From NCBI RefSeq assembly GCF_028280385.1, contig NZ_JANQLX010000008.1, positions 1-64,000 on the forward strand: DNA of 64,000 bases. The letters run 5' to 3'. A program made the translations under genes and the position numbers. Below the pieces are notes generated by a model, which was not told where the DNA came from, did no database searches, and saw only the letters and a program-made list of their open reading frames with translations. This DNA is from Allomuricauda sp. (GTDB lineage Bacteria; Bacteroidota; Bacteroidia; Flavobacteriales; Flavobacteriaceae). Of the stretch, positions 52,260 to 61,165 are shown piece by piece (position 1 is the stretch's first letter; each line of letters begins with the position of its first letter).

Positions 52260-53216
52260 ATGAGCCTTTTTAAGAACATATTTTCCTCGGATAAAAAAGA
52301 GACCTTGGACAAGGGCCTCGAAAAATCAAAAACCAGCTTCTTCGGAAAACTTGGTAAAGCTGTGGCTGGAAAATCCAAAGTGGATGATGAGGTATTGGAT
52401 AATCTGGAGGAAGTATTGGTAACCTCAGATGTAGGTGTAGATACCACCCTTAAGATCATAGACCGCATAGAAGAGCGGGTATCCCGTGATAAATATTTAG
52501 GTACCGAAGAACTCAACACCATCCTAAGGGAGGAGATAGCTGGACTTTTATCGGAAACCCATGTTGGGGAAGATACCGATTTTGTGGTGCCTTCCAACAA
52601 CAGGCCCCATGTGATCATGGTGGTGGGTGTAAATGGTGTGGGAAAGACCACGACCATTGGCAAATTGGCACATCAATTTAAAAAACAGGGACTGAAAGTG
52701 GTCCTTGGTGCCGCTGATACGTTTAGGGCTGCCGCAATTGACCAATTACAGGTGTGGGCAGATCGGGTAGAAATCCCCATTGTTAGGCAAAATATGGGTA
52801 GTGATCCCGCTTCTGTTGCCTTCGATACCCTCAATTCCGCTGTTGCAGACAACGCTGACGTGGTGCTTATCGATACTGCTGGACGTCTTCACAATAAGAT
52901 TAACCTTATGAACGAGTTGTCCAAGGTAAAACGGGTGATGCAAAAAGTGGTGCCAGATGCTCCGCATGACGTACTGCTTGTACTGGACGGCTCAACAGGA
53001 CAAAATGCCTTTGAACAGGCCAAACAATTTACCAAAGCCACGGAAGTAACAAGCTTGGCCGTTACCAAATTGGACGGGACAGCCAAAGGAGGGGTGGTTA
53101 TCGGAATTTCCGATCAGTTTCAGATTCCAGTAAAATATATTGGCGTAGGCGAAGGAATTGATGATCTTCAGGTGTTCAACAAATATGAGTTTGTGGATTC
53201 TTTCTTTAAGATGTAA
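52260..53216 (+). CDS. ftsY: Signal recognition particle receptor FtsY
   Basis: 318 residues. Short A domain, then the NG GTPase: G1 VVGVNGVGKTTTIGKLAHQF, ADTFRAAAIDQLQVW, G3 LIDTAGRLHNKINLMNEL, G4 AVTKLDGTAKGGVVIGI. Docks ribosome-SRP complexes at the membrane for co-translational insertion. Follows the ribosomal protein cluster, as in other Bacteroidota. Confidence 0.97.
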   Translation: MSLFKNIFSSDKKETLDKGLEKSKTSFFGKLGKAVAGKSKVDDEVLDNLEEVLVTSDVGVDTTLKIIDRIEERVSRDKYLGTEELNTILREEIAGLLSETHVGEDTDFVVPSNNRPHVIMVVGVNGVGKTTTIGKLAHQFKKQGLKVVLGAADTFRAAAIDQLQVWADRVEIPIVRQNMGSDPASVAFDTLNSAVADNADVVLIDTAGRLHNKINLMNELSKVKRVMQKVVPDAPHDVLLVLDGSTGQNAFEQAKQFTKATEVTSLAVTKLDGTAKGGVVIGISDQFQIPVKYIGVGEGIDDLQVFNKYEFVDSFFKM

Positions 53217-53238
53217 TCCTAGCTAAATTCCTTACTCC

Positions 53239-53277
53239 GTACTAGTCAAATATTCCCTAATTTAGGAGGCCTAGTAC
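53239..53277. promoter_or_regulatory. Nested palindromes before methyltransferase gene
   Basis: GTACTAG (53239-53245) and CTAGTAC (53271-53277) enclose an 11-bp palindrome CCTAATTTAGG (53256-53266). The dyads are off-centre by about 3 bp. No T-tract follows, so it is not a terminator; an operator is possible. Confidence 0.3.
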
Positions 53278-53283
53278 ATATCC

Positions 53284-54060
53284 ATGGGGAGAATACATCT
53301 ATTTGAATTTGAGGACCAAAAATGGTTCCCTTCATTATTACGCGATTACGGCACGGACTTTCTTCAATTTTTATCCAACAAAACCAATCTGTACCAACCG
53401 ATAGTACCCATTCTTTCAGAAGCTATCAATGATTATGGAACCCCTAAAATATTGGATTTGGGCTCGGGAGGAGGTGGAGGTCTCATTAGGTTGAACCAAG
53501 AGCTGCTCAAGATAATTCCAGACCTGAAGATCACCCTAACAGATTATTATCCCAATCTAAGGGCTTTTGCATATACCAAGGAAAAGGCCAACAATTTTGA
53601 ATACCTAAGCGAACCCGTTGATGCCCGTGATGTACCTGATACTTTAGGAGGTTTCCGGACCCAGTTTTTGTCCTTTCACCATTTTAAGGCCAAAGACGCC
53701 CTTCAAATTCTCCAAAATGCTGTGGACAGCAACAGTCCCATTGCCATTTTTGAGGCTCAGGAACGCAGTGTTCCCAGTATCTTGGCCATGGTGTTTTCCC
53801 CAATATCAGTTTTGTTGACCACTCCTTTTATTAGACCATTTAAATTAGGCCGGATAATCTTCACCTACCTAATCCCCATAGTGCCCTTATTTGTACTCTG
53901 GGATGGTGTGGTCTCCTCGCTAAGGACCTATTCCGTAAAGGAAATGCAGGATTTGGTGGATCAACTGCACCAAAAAGAAAAATTTGATTGGGAAATCAAG
54001 CGAATCAAATCCGGGCCCGGGGTTATTTTATATCTTTTGGGTAAGCCTAAACGTCAATAA
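53284..54060 (+). CDS. Class I SAM-dependent methyltransferase-like protein
   Basis: 258 residues. SAM motif I KILDLGSGGGGGLIRLNQEL, DYYPNLRAFAYT (acidic loop) and LSFHHFKAKDALQIL. The last third has two hydrophobic stretches (FSPISVLLTTPFI, RIIFTYLIPIVPLFVLW), so the protein may associate with membrane. Substrate unknown. It precedes the three-domain esterase with a 6-base gap. Confidence 0.9.
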   Translation: MGRIHLFEFEDQKWFPSLLRDYGTDFLQFLSNKTNLYQPIVPILSEAINDYGTPKILDLGSGGGGGLIRLNQELLKIIPDLKITLTDYYPNLRAFAYTKEKANNFEYLSEPVDARDVPDTLGGFRTQFLSFHHFKAKDALQILQNAVDSNSPIAIFEAQERSVPSILAMVFSPISVLLTTPFIRPFKLGRIIFTYLIPIVPLFVLWDGVVSSLRTYSVKEMQDLVDQLHQKEKFDWEIKRIKSGPGVILYLLGKPKRQ

Positions 54061-54066
54061 GCCCTC

Positions 54067-56214
54067 ATGTGCATGAAAAACACAATTCTCCTTTTCCTCG
54101 CTATCCTACTTTGGAATTGTAACCAACCCAAAAGAGAATCGCCCGAACATACGCGGCAGGTCATAAAAATAGCCTGCGTAGGCAATAGTATCACCTATGG
54201 TGCGGGCATGGTGAACCGGGAGAAAAATGCATATCCAGTACAATTACAACAAATGTTGGGCAAAGGTTATGAGGTGCAAAATTTTGGGGTTAGCGGGCGA
54301 ACCCTTCTTAAAAAAGGGGATTTACCCTATTGGGATACAGAAGCGTATCAAGATGCTATTGATTTTGGGGCGGATATCGTATTCATAAAACTGGGCACCA
54401 ATGATTCCAAGCAGCAAAATAGAATCCATTTGGATGAATTTGAGTCGGATTACAAGGATTTGATCAAGAACTTCAAGGCGAACAACACGGATGTACGCAT
54501 CATTTTGTTGCAGCCCATACCGTCATTTTTGCAGGATAGTACCAGTATTTGGAATCCGGTCATAAAAAACAAGATCATTCCCAAAACCCAACAGGTGGCC
54601 CAAGATTTGGGATTGGAGACTATTGATCTATACCAGTTGTTTGTAGACAAACCCCAATGGGTACCGGACAAGATACATCCCTCTTCATTGGGAGCAACCC
54701 TTATGGCGAAACGGGCCTATGAAGCAATCAAACAAGAGTCGTCTGAGTTCAATTTGATGACGGCGTTAGGAGTTGGCGATGCTGAAAAATCCAGTTTTTA
54801 TGGGTTCGACCAGTACGATTTTGAACATGCCGGACTGCAATTGAAAGTGGTTAGTCCCAAACAACCCCAGTTGGGCAAACCCTGGATATGGCGTGCCCGC
54901 TTTTTTGGACATGAGCCCCAAACAGATATTGCATTGTTGGAACGAGGTTTTCATGTGGTATACTGCGATGTGGCAGCTTTATTTGGAAATGAGGAGGCAG
55001 TTGAGCGCTGGAACAAATGTTACAGCTTAATGACCACGGCCGGACTTCATACAAAACCGGTTTTGGAAGGGATGAGTCGAGGTGGTTTGATCATATATAA
55101 TTGGGCCGCGGAAAATCCGGATAAAGTAGCCTGCATTTATGCAGATGCCCCAGTTCTGGATGCCAAAAGTTGGCCAGGAGGGTTTGGGACCGGCAAGGGA
55201 AGCAGCAGTGATTGGGAATTGGTGAAGGAACGCTATGGACTTAGCTCGGATGAGCTGCCGGCAGATTTTAAGGGTTGGCCCATCCATAAAGTGAATCAAT
55301 TGTCCCAAGCAGGGATTCCTATGATTCATGTATGCGGTAATTCGGACAAAGTGGTTCCCGTTGATGAGAATACCGGCAAATTTGCGTTTGAACTGAAAAG
55401 GCATGGAGCGGTGATAAAGACCATTTACAAAGATGGCGTGGGACATCATCCCCATAGTTTGGCAAACCCCACGGAAATTGTCGATTTTGTTTTAAGGGCC
55501 ACAGGATATAAAACCAATTTTGCCACCATTGCCGCCCCAGCATCAGAATATCGCTCTGCAGCAGGTTGGGCAGAAAATAAGGATTGGTGGGCCCAGGCAC
55601 ATCAAATTGATTCCCTTTGCCAAAATACAAATGATGTGGATTTGTTACTTATCGGGAATTCCATTACCCAAGGTTGGGGCGGACCACGCTCTTGGGTGAC
55701 CTATAAACCTGGCCAACAAAGTGCGGACACCCATTTTAAGGGCTTAAAATGGATAGGAGCCGGTATTTCAGGGGATAGAACCCAGCATATTGCCTGGAGA
55801 TTGGAAAACGGAAGTTATGGCACTTGCAATCCCAAGATGGTAAGTTTGGCCATTGGCGTGAACAATTTTCCAGATGATTCCGTGGAGGAGATTGTAGATG
55901 GTCTCCAAAATATCCTACGGATAACACAAACAGAGTTTCCCAACGCGGAGATATTGTTTTTTGGGCCATTGCCCACCGGTTTAGATCCTTCATCCGAGCG
56001 AAGACAGAAATATAGGAAGGTACATGCACTTTTGGAAAAGCTGGAGTATGCAGACCAAGTGCACTACCACAATTTGGAATCGTATTTCAGTGAGGAGGAT
56101 GGAAGTTTAAAAAAAGATGAACTGAGTCCGGACGGGATCCATCTACAATCTGCTGGCTATGAAAGCTGGGCCAAGTATATCCGTCAAGAATTTGATAAGA
56201 TCAACCAAAACTAA
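54067..56214 (+). CDS. Three-domain secreted esterase: SGNH + alpha/beta hydrolase + SGNH
   Basis: 715 residues. N-terminal hydrophobic segment ending in a cysteine (Cys18, ILLWNC), so possibly a lipoprotein, though the lipobox is atypical. Domain 1 (~30-225) is an SGNH hydrolase: block I VGNSITYG (Ser41), block III KLGTND, block V DKIHP (Asp201/His204). Domain 2 (~235-480) is an alpha/beta hydrolase: GMSRGG nucleophile elbow (Ser337), NSDKVVPVDE acid loop, GVGHHPHS (His460). Domain 3 (~520-715) is a second SGNH: IGNSITQG (Ser532), GISGDRTQ, IGVNNFP, PDGIHL (Asp689/His692). All three catalytic sets look intact. Three esterase units in one chain suggest removal of several acyl groups from a decorated glycan. 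The sialate O-acetylesterase gene follows 10 bases later. Confidence 0.9.
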   Translation: MCMKNTILLFLAILLWNCNQPKRESPEHTRQVIKIACVGNSITYGAGMVNREKNAYPVQLQQMLGKGYEVQNFGVSGRTLLKKGDLPYWDTEAYQDAIDFGADIVFIKLGTNDSKQQNRIHLDEFESDYKDLIKNFKANNTDVRIILLQPIPSFLQDSTSIWNPVIKNKIIPKTQQVAQDLGLETIDLYQLFVDKPQWVPDKIHPSSLGATLMAKRAYEAIKQESSEFNLMTALGVGDAEKSSFYGFDQYDFEHAGLQLKVVSPKQPQLGKPWIWRARFFGHEPQTDIALLERGFHVVYCDVAALFGNEEAVERWNKCYSLMTTAGLHTKPVLEGMSRGGLIIYNWAAENPDKVACIYADAPVLDAKSWPGGFGTGKGSSSDWELVKERYGLSSDELPADFKGWPIHKVNQLSQAGIPMIHVCGNSDKVVPVDENTGKFAFELKRHGAVIKTIYKDGVGHHPHSLANPTEIVDFVLRATGYKTNFATIAAPASEYRSAAGWAENKDWWAQAHQIDSLCQNTNDVDLLLIGNSITQGWGGPRSWVTYKPGQQSADTHFKGLKWIGAGISGDRTQHIAWRLENGSYGTCNPKMVSLAIGVNNFPDDSVEEIVDGLQNILRITQTEFPNAEILFFGPLPTGLDPSSERRQKYRKVHALLEKLEYADQVHYHNLESYFSEEDGSLKKDELSPDGIHLQSAGYESWAKYIRQEFDKINQN

Positions 56215-56224
56215 AACCCATACA

Positions 56225-57628
56225 ATGAAAAGAATTCTCCTACCCCTGTTACTACTACTGGCCCATCTCGGCTTTGCCAAAATTTGGACACCCTCCATCA
56301 TTTCTGATAATATGGTGTTACAACAGCAATCAACGGTCACCATTTGGGGCTGGACTACTTCCACAGGGGAAACCCTGACCATCACCGGCTCATGGAATAA
56401 CGAAGGGGTGACTGCAAAGGCGCATCAAGGAGTGTGGTCGGCCCAATTGCAAACCCCAACCGCAGGCGGACCGTTTACCCTGACCATAGAAGGTCATGAG
56501 AAACTGCTTATTTCCAATGTGTTGATTGGTGAAGTATGGATTGCCTCGGGTCAGTCCAATATGCAGTGGACCCCGAATATGGGTCTGGACAATTCGGAAG
56601 AGGAAATCCAAAATTCAAATTATCCAGAAATCCGATTCTTCCAGGTACCCCAGCGCAAATCAAGTTCACCCCAAGATGACACCCCTGGCGAATGGTCCGC
56701 AAGTTCCCCGGAAACCATGCAAAACTTCAGCTCTGTGGCATATTTCTTTGGACGAAAACTCCACAAAAATCTATCGGTACCCGTTGGTTTGATCAGCTCT
56801 AATTGGGGAGGAACCCCAGTGGAAGTATGGATACCCGAAGCATTGATCCAAAAGGATAAGGAACTTGCCCATGCAGCCAAACAATTATCCGAATTTGAAT
56901 GGTGGCCAAAAAATCCGGCGGAGACCTACAACGCCATGATCCATCCCTTGGTCAACTACAACATTGCCGGTGCAATTTGGTACCAGGGCGAATCCAATCG
57001 CGTAAATGCCCATTCGTATTATAAATCGTTTCCCCTGCTGATCAGTTCATGGCGGGAGCTTTGGCAAAAGGATTTTCCATTTTATTTTGCCCAAATTGCT
57101 CCATTTACCTACGAAAAAGACAAGAAGGACATAAAGGCGGCCGTAGTTAGAGATGCCCAATTGCAGACCATGCTTTCCGTTCCACAAACTGGAATGGCCG
57201 TTACCAATGATATTGGAAACCTGACCGATATCCACCCTACCAACAAGCAGGAAGTAGGGAGAAGGTTGGCGCTTTGGGCCCTGGCCAAAACTTATGGGGT
57301 TAAAGATGTTACTTTCAGTGGACCTGTGTACCGCAGCATGGAAATCAAGAAAAACAAGATTGTTCTATCTTTTGATCATGCTGCCGATGGCATCACGGCC
57401 AAAGGAAAAACACTGAACGAGTTTTATGTAGCCGGAGCGGACAAACAATTCCATTTGGCCAAGGCCAAGATCCAGGGAAATACGATAGTAGTTTCCTCTT
57501 CCCAGGTTAAAAAGCCCGTAGCTGTCCGATTTGCATTTTACGACAAGGCACTACCCAATTTATTTAACTCGGCAGGGTTGCCCGCCTCCGCTTTTAGGAC
57601 GGACGATTGGGATATTAGTTTGGACTGA
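56225..57628 (+). CDS. Sialate O-acetylesterase family protein
   Basis: 467 residues from ATG 56225; a longer reading frame begins inside the previous gene. Signal peptide ending in LGFAKIW. Family marks: ISDNMVLQQQSTVTIWGW, GEVWIASGQSNMQW (Ser nucleophile), GLISSNWGGTPVEVWIP, AIWYQGESNR and NLTDIHPTNKQEVGRRLALW (Asp/His). Removes O-acetyl groups from sialic acids or xylan-like sugars outside the cytoplasm. Forms one unit with the three-domain esterase. Confidence 0.95.
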   Translation: MKRILLPLLLLLAHLGFAKIWTPSIISDNMVLQQQSTVTIWGWTTSTGETLTITGSWNNEGVTAKAHQGVWSAQLQTPTAGGPFTLTIEGHEKLLISNVLIGEVWIASGQSNMQWTPNMGLDNSEEEIQNSNYPEIRFFQVPQRKSSSPQDDTPGEWSASSPETMQNFSSVAYFFGRKLHKNLSVPVGLISSNWGGTPVEVWIPEALIQKDKELAHAAKQLSEFEWWPKNPAETYNAMIHPLVNYNIAGAIWYQGESNRVNAHSYYKSFPLLISSWRELWQKDFPFYFAQIAPFTYEKDKKDIKAAVVRDAQLQTMLSVPQTGMAVTNDIGNLTDIHPTNKQEVGRRLALWALAKTYGVKDVTFSGPVYRSMEIKKNKIVLSFDHAADGITAKGKTLNEFYVAGADKQFHLAKAKIQGNTIVVSSSQVKKPVAVRFAFYDKALPNLFNSAGLPASAFRTDDWDISLD

Positions 57629-57643
57629 TTACAATTTTTCGAT

Positions 57644-58519
57644 ATGGTGATTCGGATAATATGCTTTACGATCTTGATGTTTTCCTGTTTTGGGTATGGC
57701 CAAATCAATCATCCCAAAGCTAGTCCGTTGGCCGTAGTGGAACAGCATGTTGGTCTGACCAAGATAACAGTTCGGTACTCTAGGCCTGCCGTAAAAGGGA
57801 GGCACATTTTTGGCACTAGACAGGATGGAATGCCGGGATTGGTTCCCAATGGACGTATTTGGCGGGTTGGTGCGAATGAGAGCACCAAGATTACCGTGGA
57901 TAAGGATGTTAATGTTATGGGGCATAATCTTCCCGAAGGCACCTATGCACTTTACGCATTTCCCAACGAAAAAACCTTGGAAATTGCCTTCCACACCAAC
58001 ACTGGACACTGGGGAGATGGAAGGGACAACTATAATCCCAAGGAAGATCTATTCCGAATTAGGGTACTTCCCCAACATCTTATGGAACATCAGGAAAACT
58101 TTTTGATCACCTTCGATTCCATCAACCATAATTCTGCTAAAATGAGTCTTCTTTGGGCCAATACAAGAGTACAAATACCATTTGAGGTGGATACTGCGGC
58201 ACAAATGGAGCAGGAAATAGCACATCAGATAAACACTAATCCATCAGCATTGACCTATTATGAGGCTGCGCGATATCTCCAAGAGCAGGACAAGGAAATG
58301 GGTAGGGCCTTGGACTACCTGAACAAAGCCTTGGAGCTTGGAGGTGACACCTACTATTTCCACAGGGTAAAATCCCTTGTTGAAGCACGGATGGGAGACT
58401 ACAGGTCGGCCATTGCATCCGCCAAAAAGTCGATGGCCATTGCGGATAGTCTTGGCAAGGATGAATTTGTTAGGATGAACGAAAAAAACATCATCGCATG
58501 GAAAAAATTGCTAGAGTGA
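57644..58519 (+). CDS. DUF2911 domain protein
   Basis: 291 residues. Signal peptide ending in FGYGQ. DUF2911 region at ~25-180: ASPLAVVEQHVGLTKITVRYSRP, IFGTRQDGMPGLVPNGRIWRV, GANESTKITVDKDVNVMG, PEGTYALYAFPNE. The C-terminal ~100 residues are TPR-like (YYEAARYLQEQ, ALDYLNKALELGGDTYYFHRV). Periplasmic, function unknown. Its last 22 bases overlap the amidase gene. Confidence 0.92.
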   Translation: MVIRIICFTILMFSCFGYGQINHPKASPLAVVEQHVGLTKITVRYSRPAVKGRHIFGTRQDGMPGLVPNGRIWRVGANESTKITVDKDVNVMGHNLPEGTYALYAFPNEKTLEIAFHTNTGHWGDGRDNYNPKEDLFRIRVLPQHLMEHQENFLITFDSINHNSAKMSLLWANTRVQIPFEVDTAAQMEQEIAHQINTNPSALTYYEAARYLQEQDKEMGRALDYLNKALELGGDTYYFHRVKSLVEARMGDYRSAIASAKKSMAIADSLGKDEFVRMNEKNIIAWKKLLE

Positions 58520-60258
58520 AAAATTCAAACATATATGGGCGGGCAACATTATTGACCCTCTTAATGGCAATCATGGTTCTTTTGCAATCCTGTCAGTTCT
58601 TGGAGAAAAAGGAAGTTCAGCAGGGGGAAGAGGACACTATAGAAGGAATTGACAAGGAAACCACAAAAGAAGAAAAGGAACAGCCGCTTTGGAAACCTTA
58701 TAATGATGCTGCGGAGGTTGCCCAAAACGCCAATCATGAAAAAGAGCGAATGCGATATAAATTCATCCAATCCAAAGTATTGGACAAAAATGAGGTGTTT
58801 GGGCCATTGCATTCCAATGTCGCGACATTCCCGGTGGAAAGGTACAAGGTCATGAAACCTTTGATCTTGGAGCAGGATATTCCCACCATACAGGGGCATA
58901 TTGCCGAGGGTAAATTTACTTATGTGGACCTGGTGCTGTTCTACCTGCACAGGATTTACAAATACGAACTTGCGAATGGGACTACATTGAACACCATAAT
59001 TTCATTAAACCCCAACGTTTTGGATGAGGCAAGGTCGTTGGATAAAAATGCAAAGGGGCATCATCCCATCTACGGAATGCCCATCCTTTTAAAGGACAAC
59101 ATTGGTGCAGAGGACATGAATACCACCGCAGGGGCTATTGCCTTACAGCATAATAGAACCAGGGATGCCTTTATTACCCAACGTTTGAAGGCAAATGGCG
59201 CTTTGATTTTGGGCAAGGTAAATTTGAGTGAATGGGCCAATTTTATTTGCGAATGCCCCAATGGTCAGAGTGCGGTAGGTGGCCAGACTTTGAACCCGTA
59301 TGGGAGGCGCATTTTTGATACTGGGGGGTCTAGTGCCGGAAGTGGAACTTCCACTGCGGCAAATTATGCGGTGGCCGCCGTGGGAACAGAGACATCAGGT
59401 TCCATCTTATCCCCGTCGGGACAAAATTCAGTGGTGGGGATGAAACCCACGGTGGGCTTGTTGAGCAGAACGGGGATAGTTCCTATCTCAAGTACCTTGG
59501 ATACCCCAGGGCCAATGACTAAAAACGTGATTGACAATGGCATTGTTTTGGACGCTATGCGGGGATTTGATGAAGCGGATGATAAGTCGGTACAGGCCAA
59601 TTGGAAAGATGGGTGGTATGCCGAAGTCACTTCCCTTAAAGGGAAGCGTTTTGGGGTGTTCAAGAATTATATGAAAAGTGATTCGATTTATAGGGCCACC
59701 ATGGAAAAATTAAAATCAGCAGGGGCCATTATCATTGAATTTGAACCCCCGGAAGTGGATTTCAATGGCTTTTTGTCCATTTTGAACATCGATATGAAAA
59801 ATGATTTGCCGGCATATATTGAGGCTTTGGTAGAAAACAAGGCTGAGGTTCCCATTTCCAGTGTGCAGGATGCGGTACAATTTAATCTCCAGGACAGTTT
59901 GGTGAGAATCCCCTATGGTCAGGCCAGGTTTGACGGCATTTTGGCGGATACCACCTCGGCTGCTGGACTTTTGGAACTCAAAAAGAGATTAAAGGCCAGT
60001 GGACGCACTTATTTTAATGTGCCGATGAATGAGCACGATTTGGACGCCATCCTGTCCATAAACAACTACGACGCCGGGGCGGCAGCTGCAGCCGAATATC
60101 CGGCACTAACGATTCCCATGGGATATAAAACATCAGGAGAACCCGTCAATCTGACTTTTATTGCCAAGCAATTCCAGGAAGGGAAGCTTTACAGCTTGGG
60201 CGCAGCATTCGAATCATTGACGCAAGCACGTAAAATGCCTTCAGGTTATACGGATTAA
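58498..60258 (+). CDS. Secreted amidase-signature lipoprotein
   Basis: 586 residues. N-terminal helix with lipobox LLQSC; a charged linker (KETTKEEKEQP), then the amidase-signature fold. Catalytic Ser-cisSer-Lys: lysine in PILLKDNIGA, cis-serine in TGGSSAGSGTST, nucleophile in GTETSGSILSPSGQNSVVG. The fold is that of glutamyl-tRNA amidotransferase A and fatty-acid amide hydrolase, but the lipoprotein signal and 50-residue insert place it outside the cytoplasm, so tRNA amidation is excluded. Hydrolyses an amide of unknown nature. Overlaps DUF2911. Confidence 0.93.
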   Translation: MEKIARVKNSNIYGRATLLTLLMAIMVLLQSCQFLEKKEVQQGEEDTIEGIDKETTKEEKEQPLWKPYNDAAEVAQNANHEKERMRYKFIQSKVLDKNEVFGPLHSNVATFPVERYKVMKPLILEQDIPTIQGHIAEGKFTYVDLVLFYLHRIYKYELANGTTLNTIISLNPNVLDEARSLDKNAKGHHPIYGMPILLKDNIGAEDMNTTAGAIALQHNRTRDAFITQRLKANGALILGKVNLSEWANFICECPNGQSAVGGQTLNPYGRRIFDTGGSSAGSGTSTAANYAVAAVGTETSGSILSPSGQNSVVGMKPTVGLLSRTGIVPISSTLDTPGPMTKNVIDNGIVLDAMRGFDEADDKSVQANWKDGWYAEVTSLKGKRFGVFKNYMKSDSIYRATMEKLKSAGAIIIEFEPPEVDFNGFLSILNIDMKNDLPAYIEALVENKAEVPISSVQDAVQFNLQDSLVRIPYGQARFDGILADTTSAAGLLELKKRLKASGRTYFNVPMNEHDLDAILSINNYDAGAAAAAEYPALTIPMGYKTSGEPVNLTFIAKQFQEGKLYSLGAAFESLTQARKMPSGYTD

Positions 60259-60274
60259 AACAAATCGCGAATTG

Positions 60275-60301
60275 TGTCACGTTTTTAAACGTTGTTTTGT
60301 C
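60275..60301 (+). promoter_or_regulatory. ECF41-type promoter of the sigma factor gene
   Basis: TGTCACG (60275-60281), 16-base spacer, TGTC (60298-60301). The known ECF41 promoter type is TGTCACA-N16-CGTC. The -10 block ends 8 bases before ATG 60310, so the transcript would have almost no leader. The first 11 bases (TGTCACGTTTT) recur at 61574. Confidence 0.7.
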
Positions 60302-60309
60302 ATTAGTGT

Positions 60310-61158
60310 ATGGAGGATTATCAAAACAAGCTTTTTCCTTACGCATACAACATTCTTGGCTCATCTGATGATGCCAAAGATGCGGTTCAGGAAATATTGG
60401 CAAAATTTCACGAAGTACCCAAGACGACCGTTCAAAATGAGATGGGTTATCTTATACGGTCCGTTGTCAACGAATCCATAAATCTCAAAAAAAAGCGGCA
60501 AAGGGCGTTATTGGGCCAGATGTGGCTTCCGGAGCCTGTGACTACCGAACAAACGGACGATTCCATTGACAGTTCCGTAATCATTTCCTACTCTTTGATG
60601 GTGCTTTTGGAAAAATTATCCACCAAGGAGCGCGCCGTGTTTATCCTGAAAGAGGCGTTCGATTATTCCCATAAGGAAATTGGTGTTGTTTTAGACTTTT
60701 CCATAGAAAACTCGCGAAAACTGCTAAGCAGGGCCCGCACAAAATTGGAGGCCTATAAAAAACACAACGAACTAGGCGGTTCGTCCGCGGTTTCCAATGA
60801 ATATATGCAGCTTTATGTGGACAGTATTAGAAATGGAGATGTCAAAATTCTCGAAAAAATGTTGTCGGAAGAAGTAGTATTGGCCGCCGATGGAGGAGGG
60901 GAGATCAAGGTGGTCAGGGAATTGACCCGCGGACTTAAGGCCGCGGTCAAGCTATTACTGTATGTGTTTCAGACCTTTCAAGTTCAAAATACGATAAAAG
61001 TGGGCCAAGTCAACCATCAGCCCGCCTTGCTTTACTATCAGGATGGGGTCCTTGTCAATTGCCAAATTTTCCAAATAAGCAACGACAAAATTGTTCGGAT
61101 ATATGCCCAATTGGCCCCTAAAAAACTGAAGGTACTAGGAAAGGCCTATAATCCATAA
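60310..61158 (+). CDS. ECF41-type RNA polymerase sigma factor (SigJ-like)
   Basis: 282 residues. Region 2 (~2-65; LFPYAYNILGSSDDAKDAVQEI), region 4 (~95-155; LEKLSTKERAVFILKEAFDY, NSRKLLSRARTKLEAY), then a SnoaL-like C-terminal extension (~165-282) that in ECF41 factors acts as built-in regulator in place of an anti-sigma factor. Family marks: linker WLPEP (72-76), DGGG (194-197). The usual C-terminal NPDKL reads APKKL (269-273). Such factors regulate an adjacent oxidoreductase/epimerase gene; here azoreductase is the likely target. Autoregulation is supported by the promoter at 60275-60301. Confidence 0.93.
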   Translation: MEDYQNKLFPYAYNILGSSDDAKDAVQEILAKFHEVPKTTVQNEMGYLIRSVVNESINLKKKRQRALLGQMWLPEPVTTEQTDDSIDSSVIISYSLMVLLEKLSTKERAVFILKEAFDYSHKEIGVVLDFSIENSRKLLSRARTKLEAYKKHNELGGSSAVSNEYMQLYVDSIRNGDVKILEKMLSEEVVLAADGGGEIKVVRELTRGLKAAVKLLLYVFQTFQVQNTIKVGQVNHQPALLYYQDGVLVNCQIFQISNDKIVRIYAQLAPKKLKVLGKAYNP

Positions 61159-61165
61159 AATCAGA

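Noticed and set aside
58498..60258. Glutamyl-tRNA amidotransferase subunit A
   Set aside because: The protein has a lipoprotein signal peptide and a charged linker, so it acts outside the cytoplasm; no gatB or gatC is beside it.
53284..60258. A classic polysaccharide utilisation locus
   Set aside because: Esterases are present, but there is no SusC/SusD pair, glycoside hydrolase or hybrid regulator between 53 and 64 kb.
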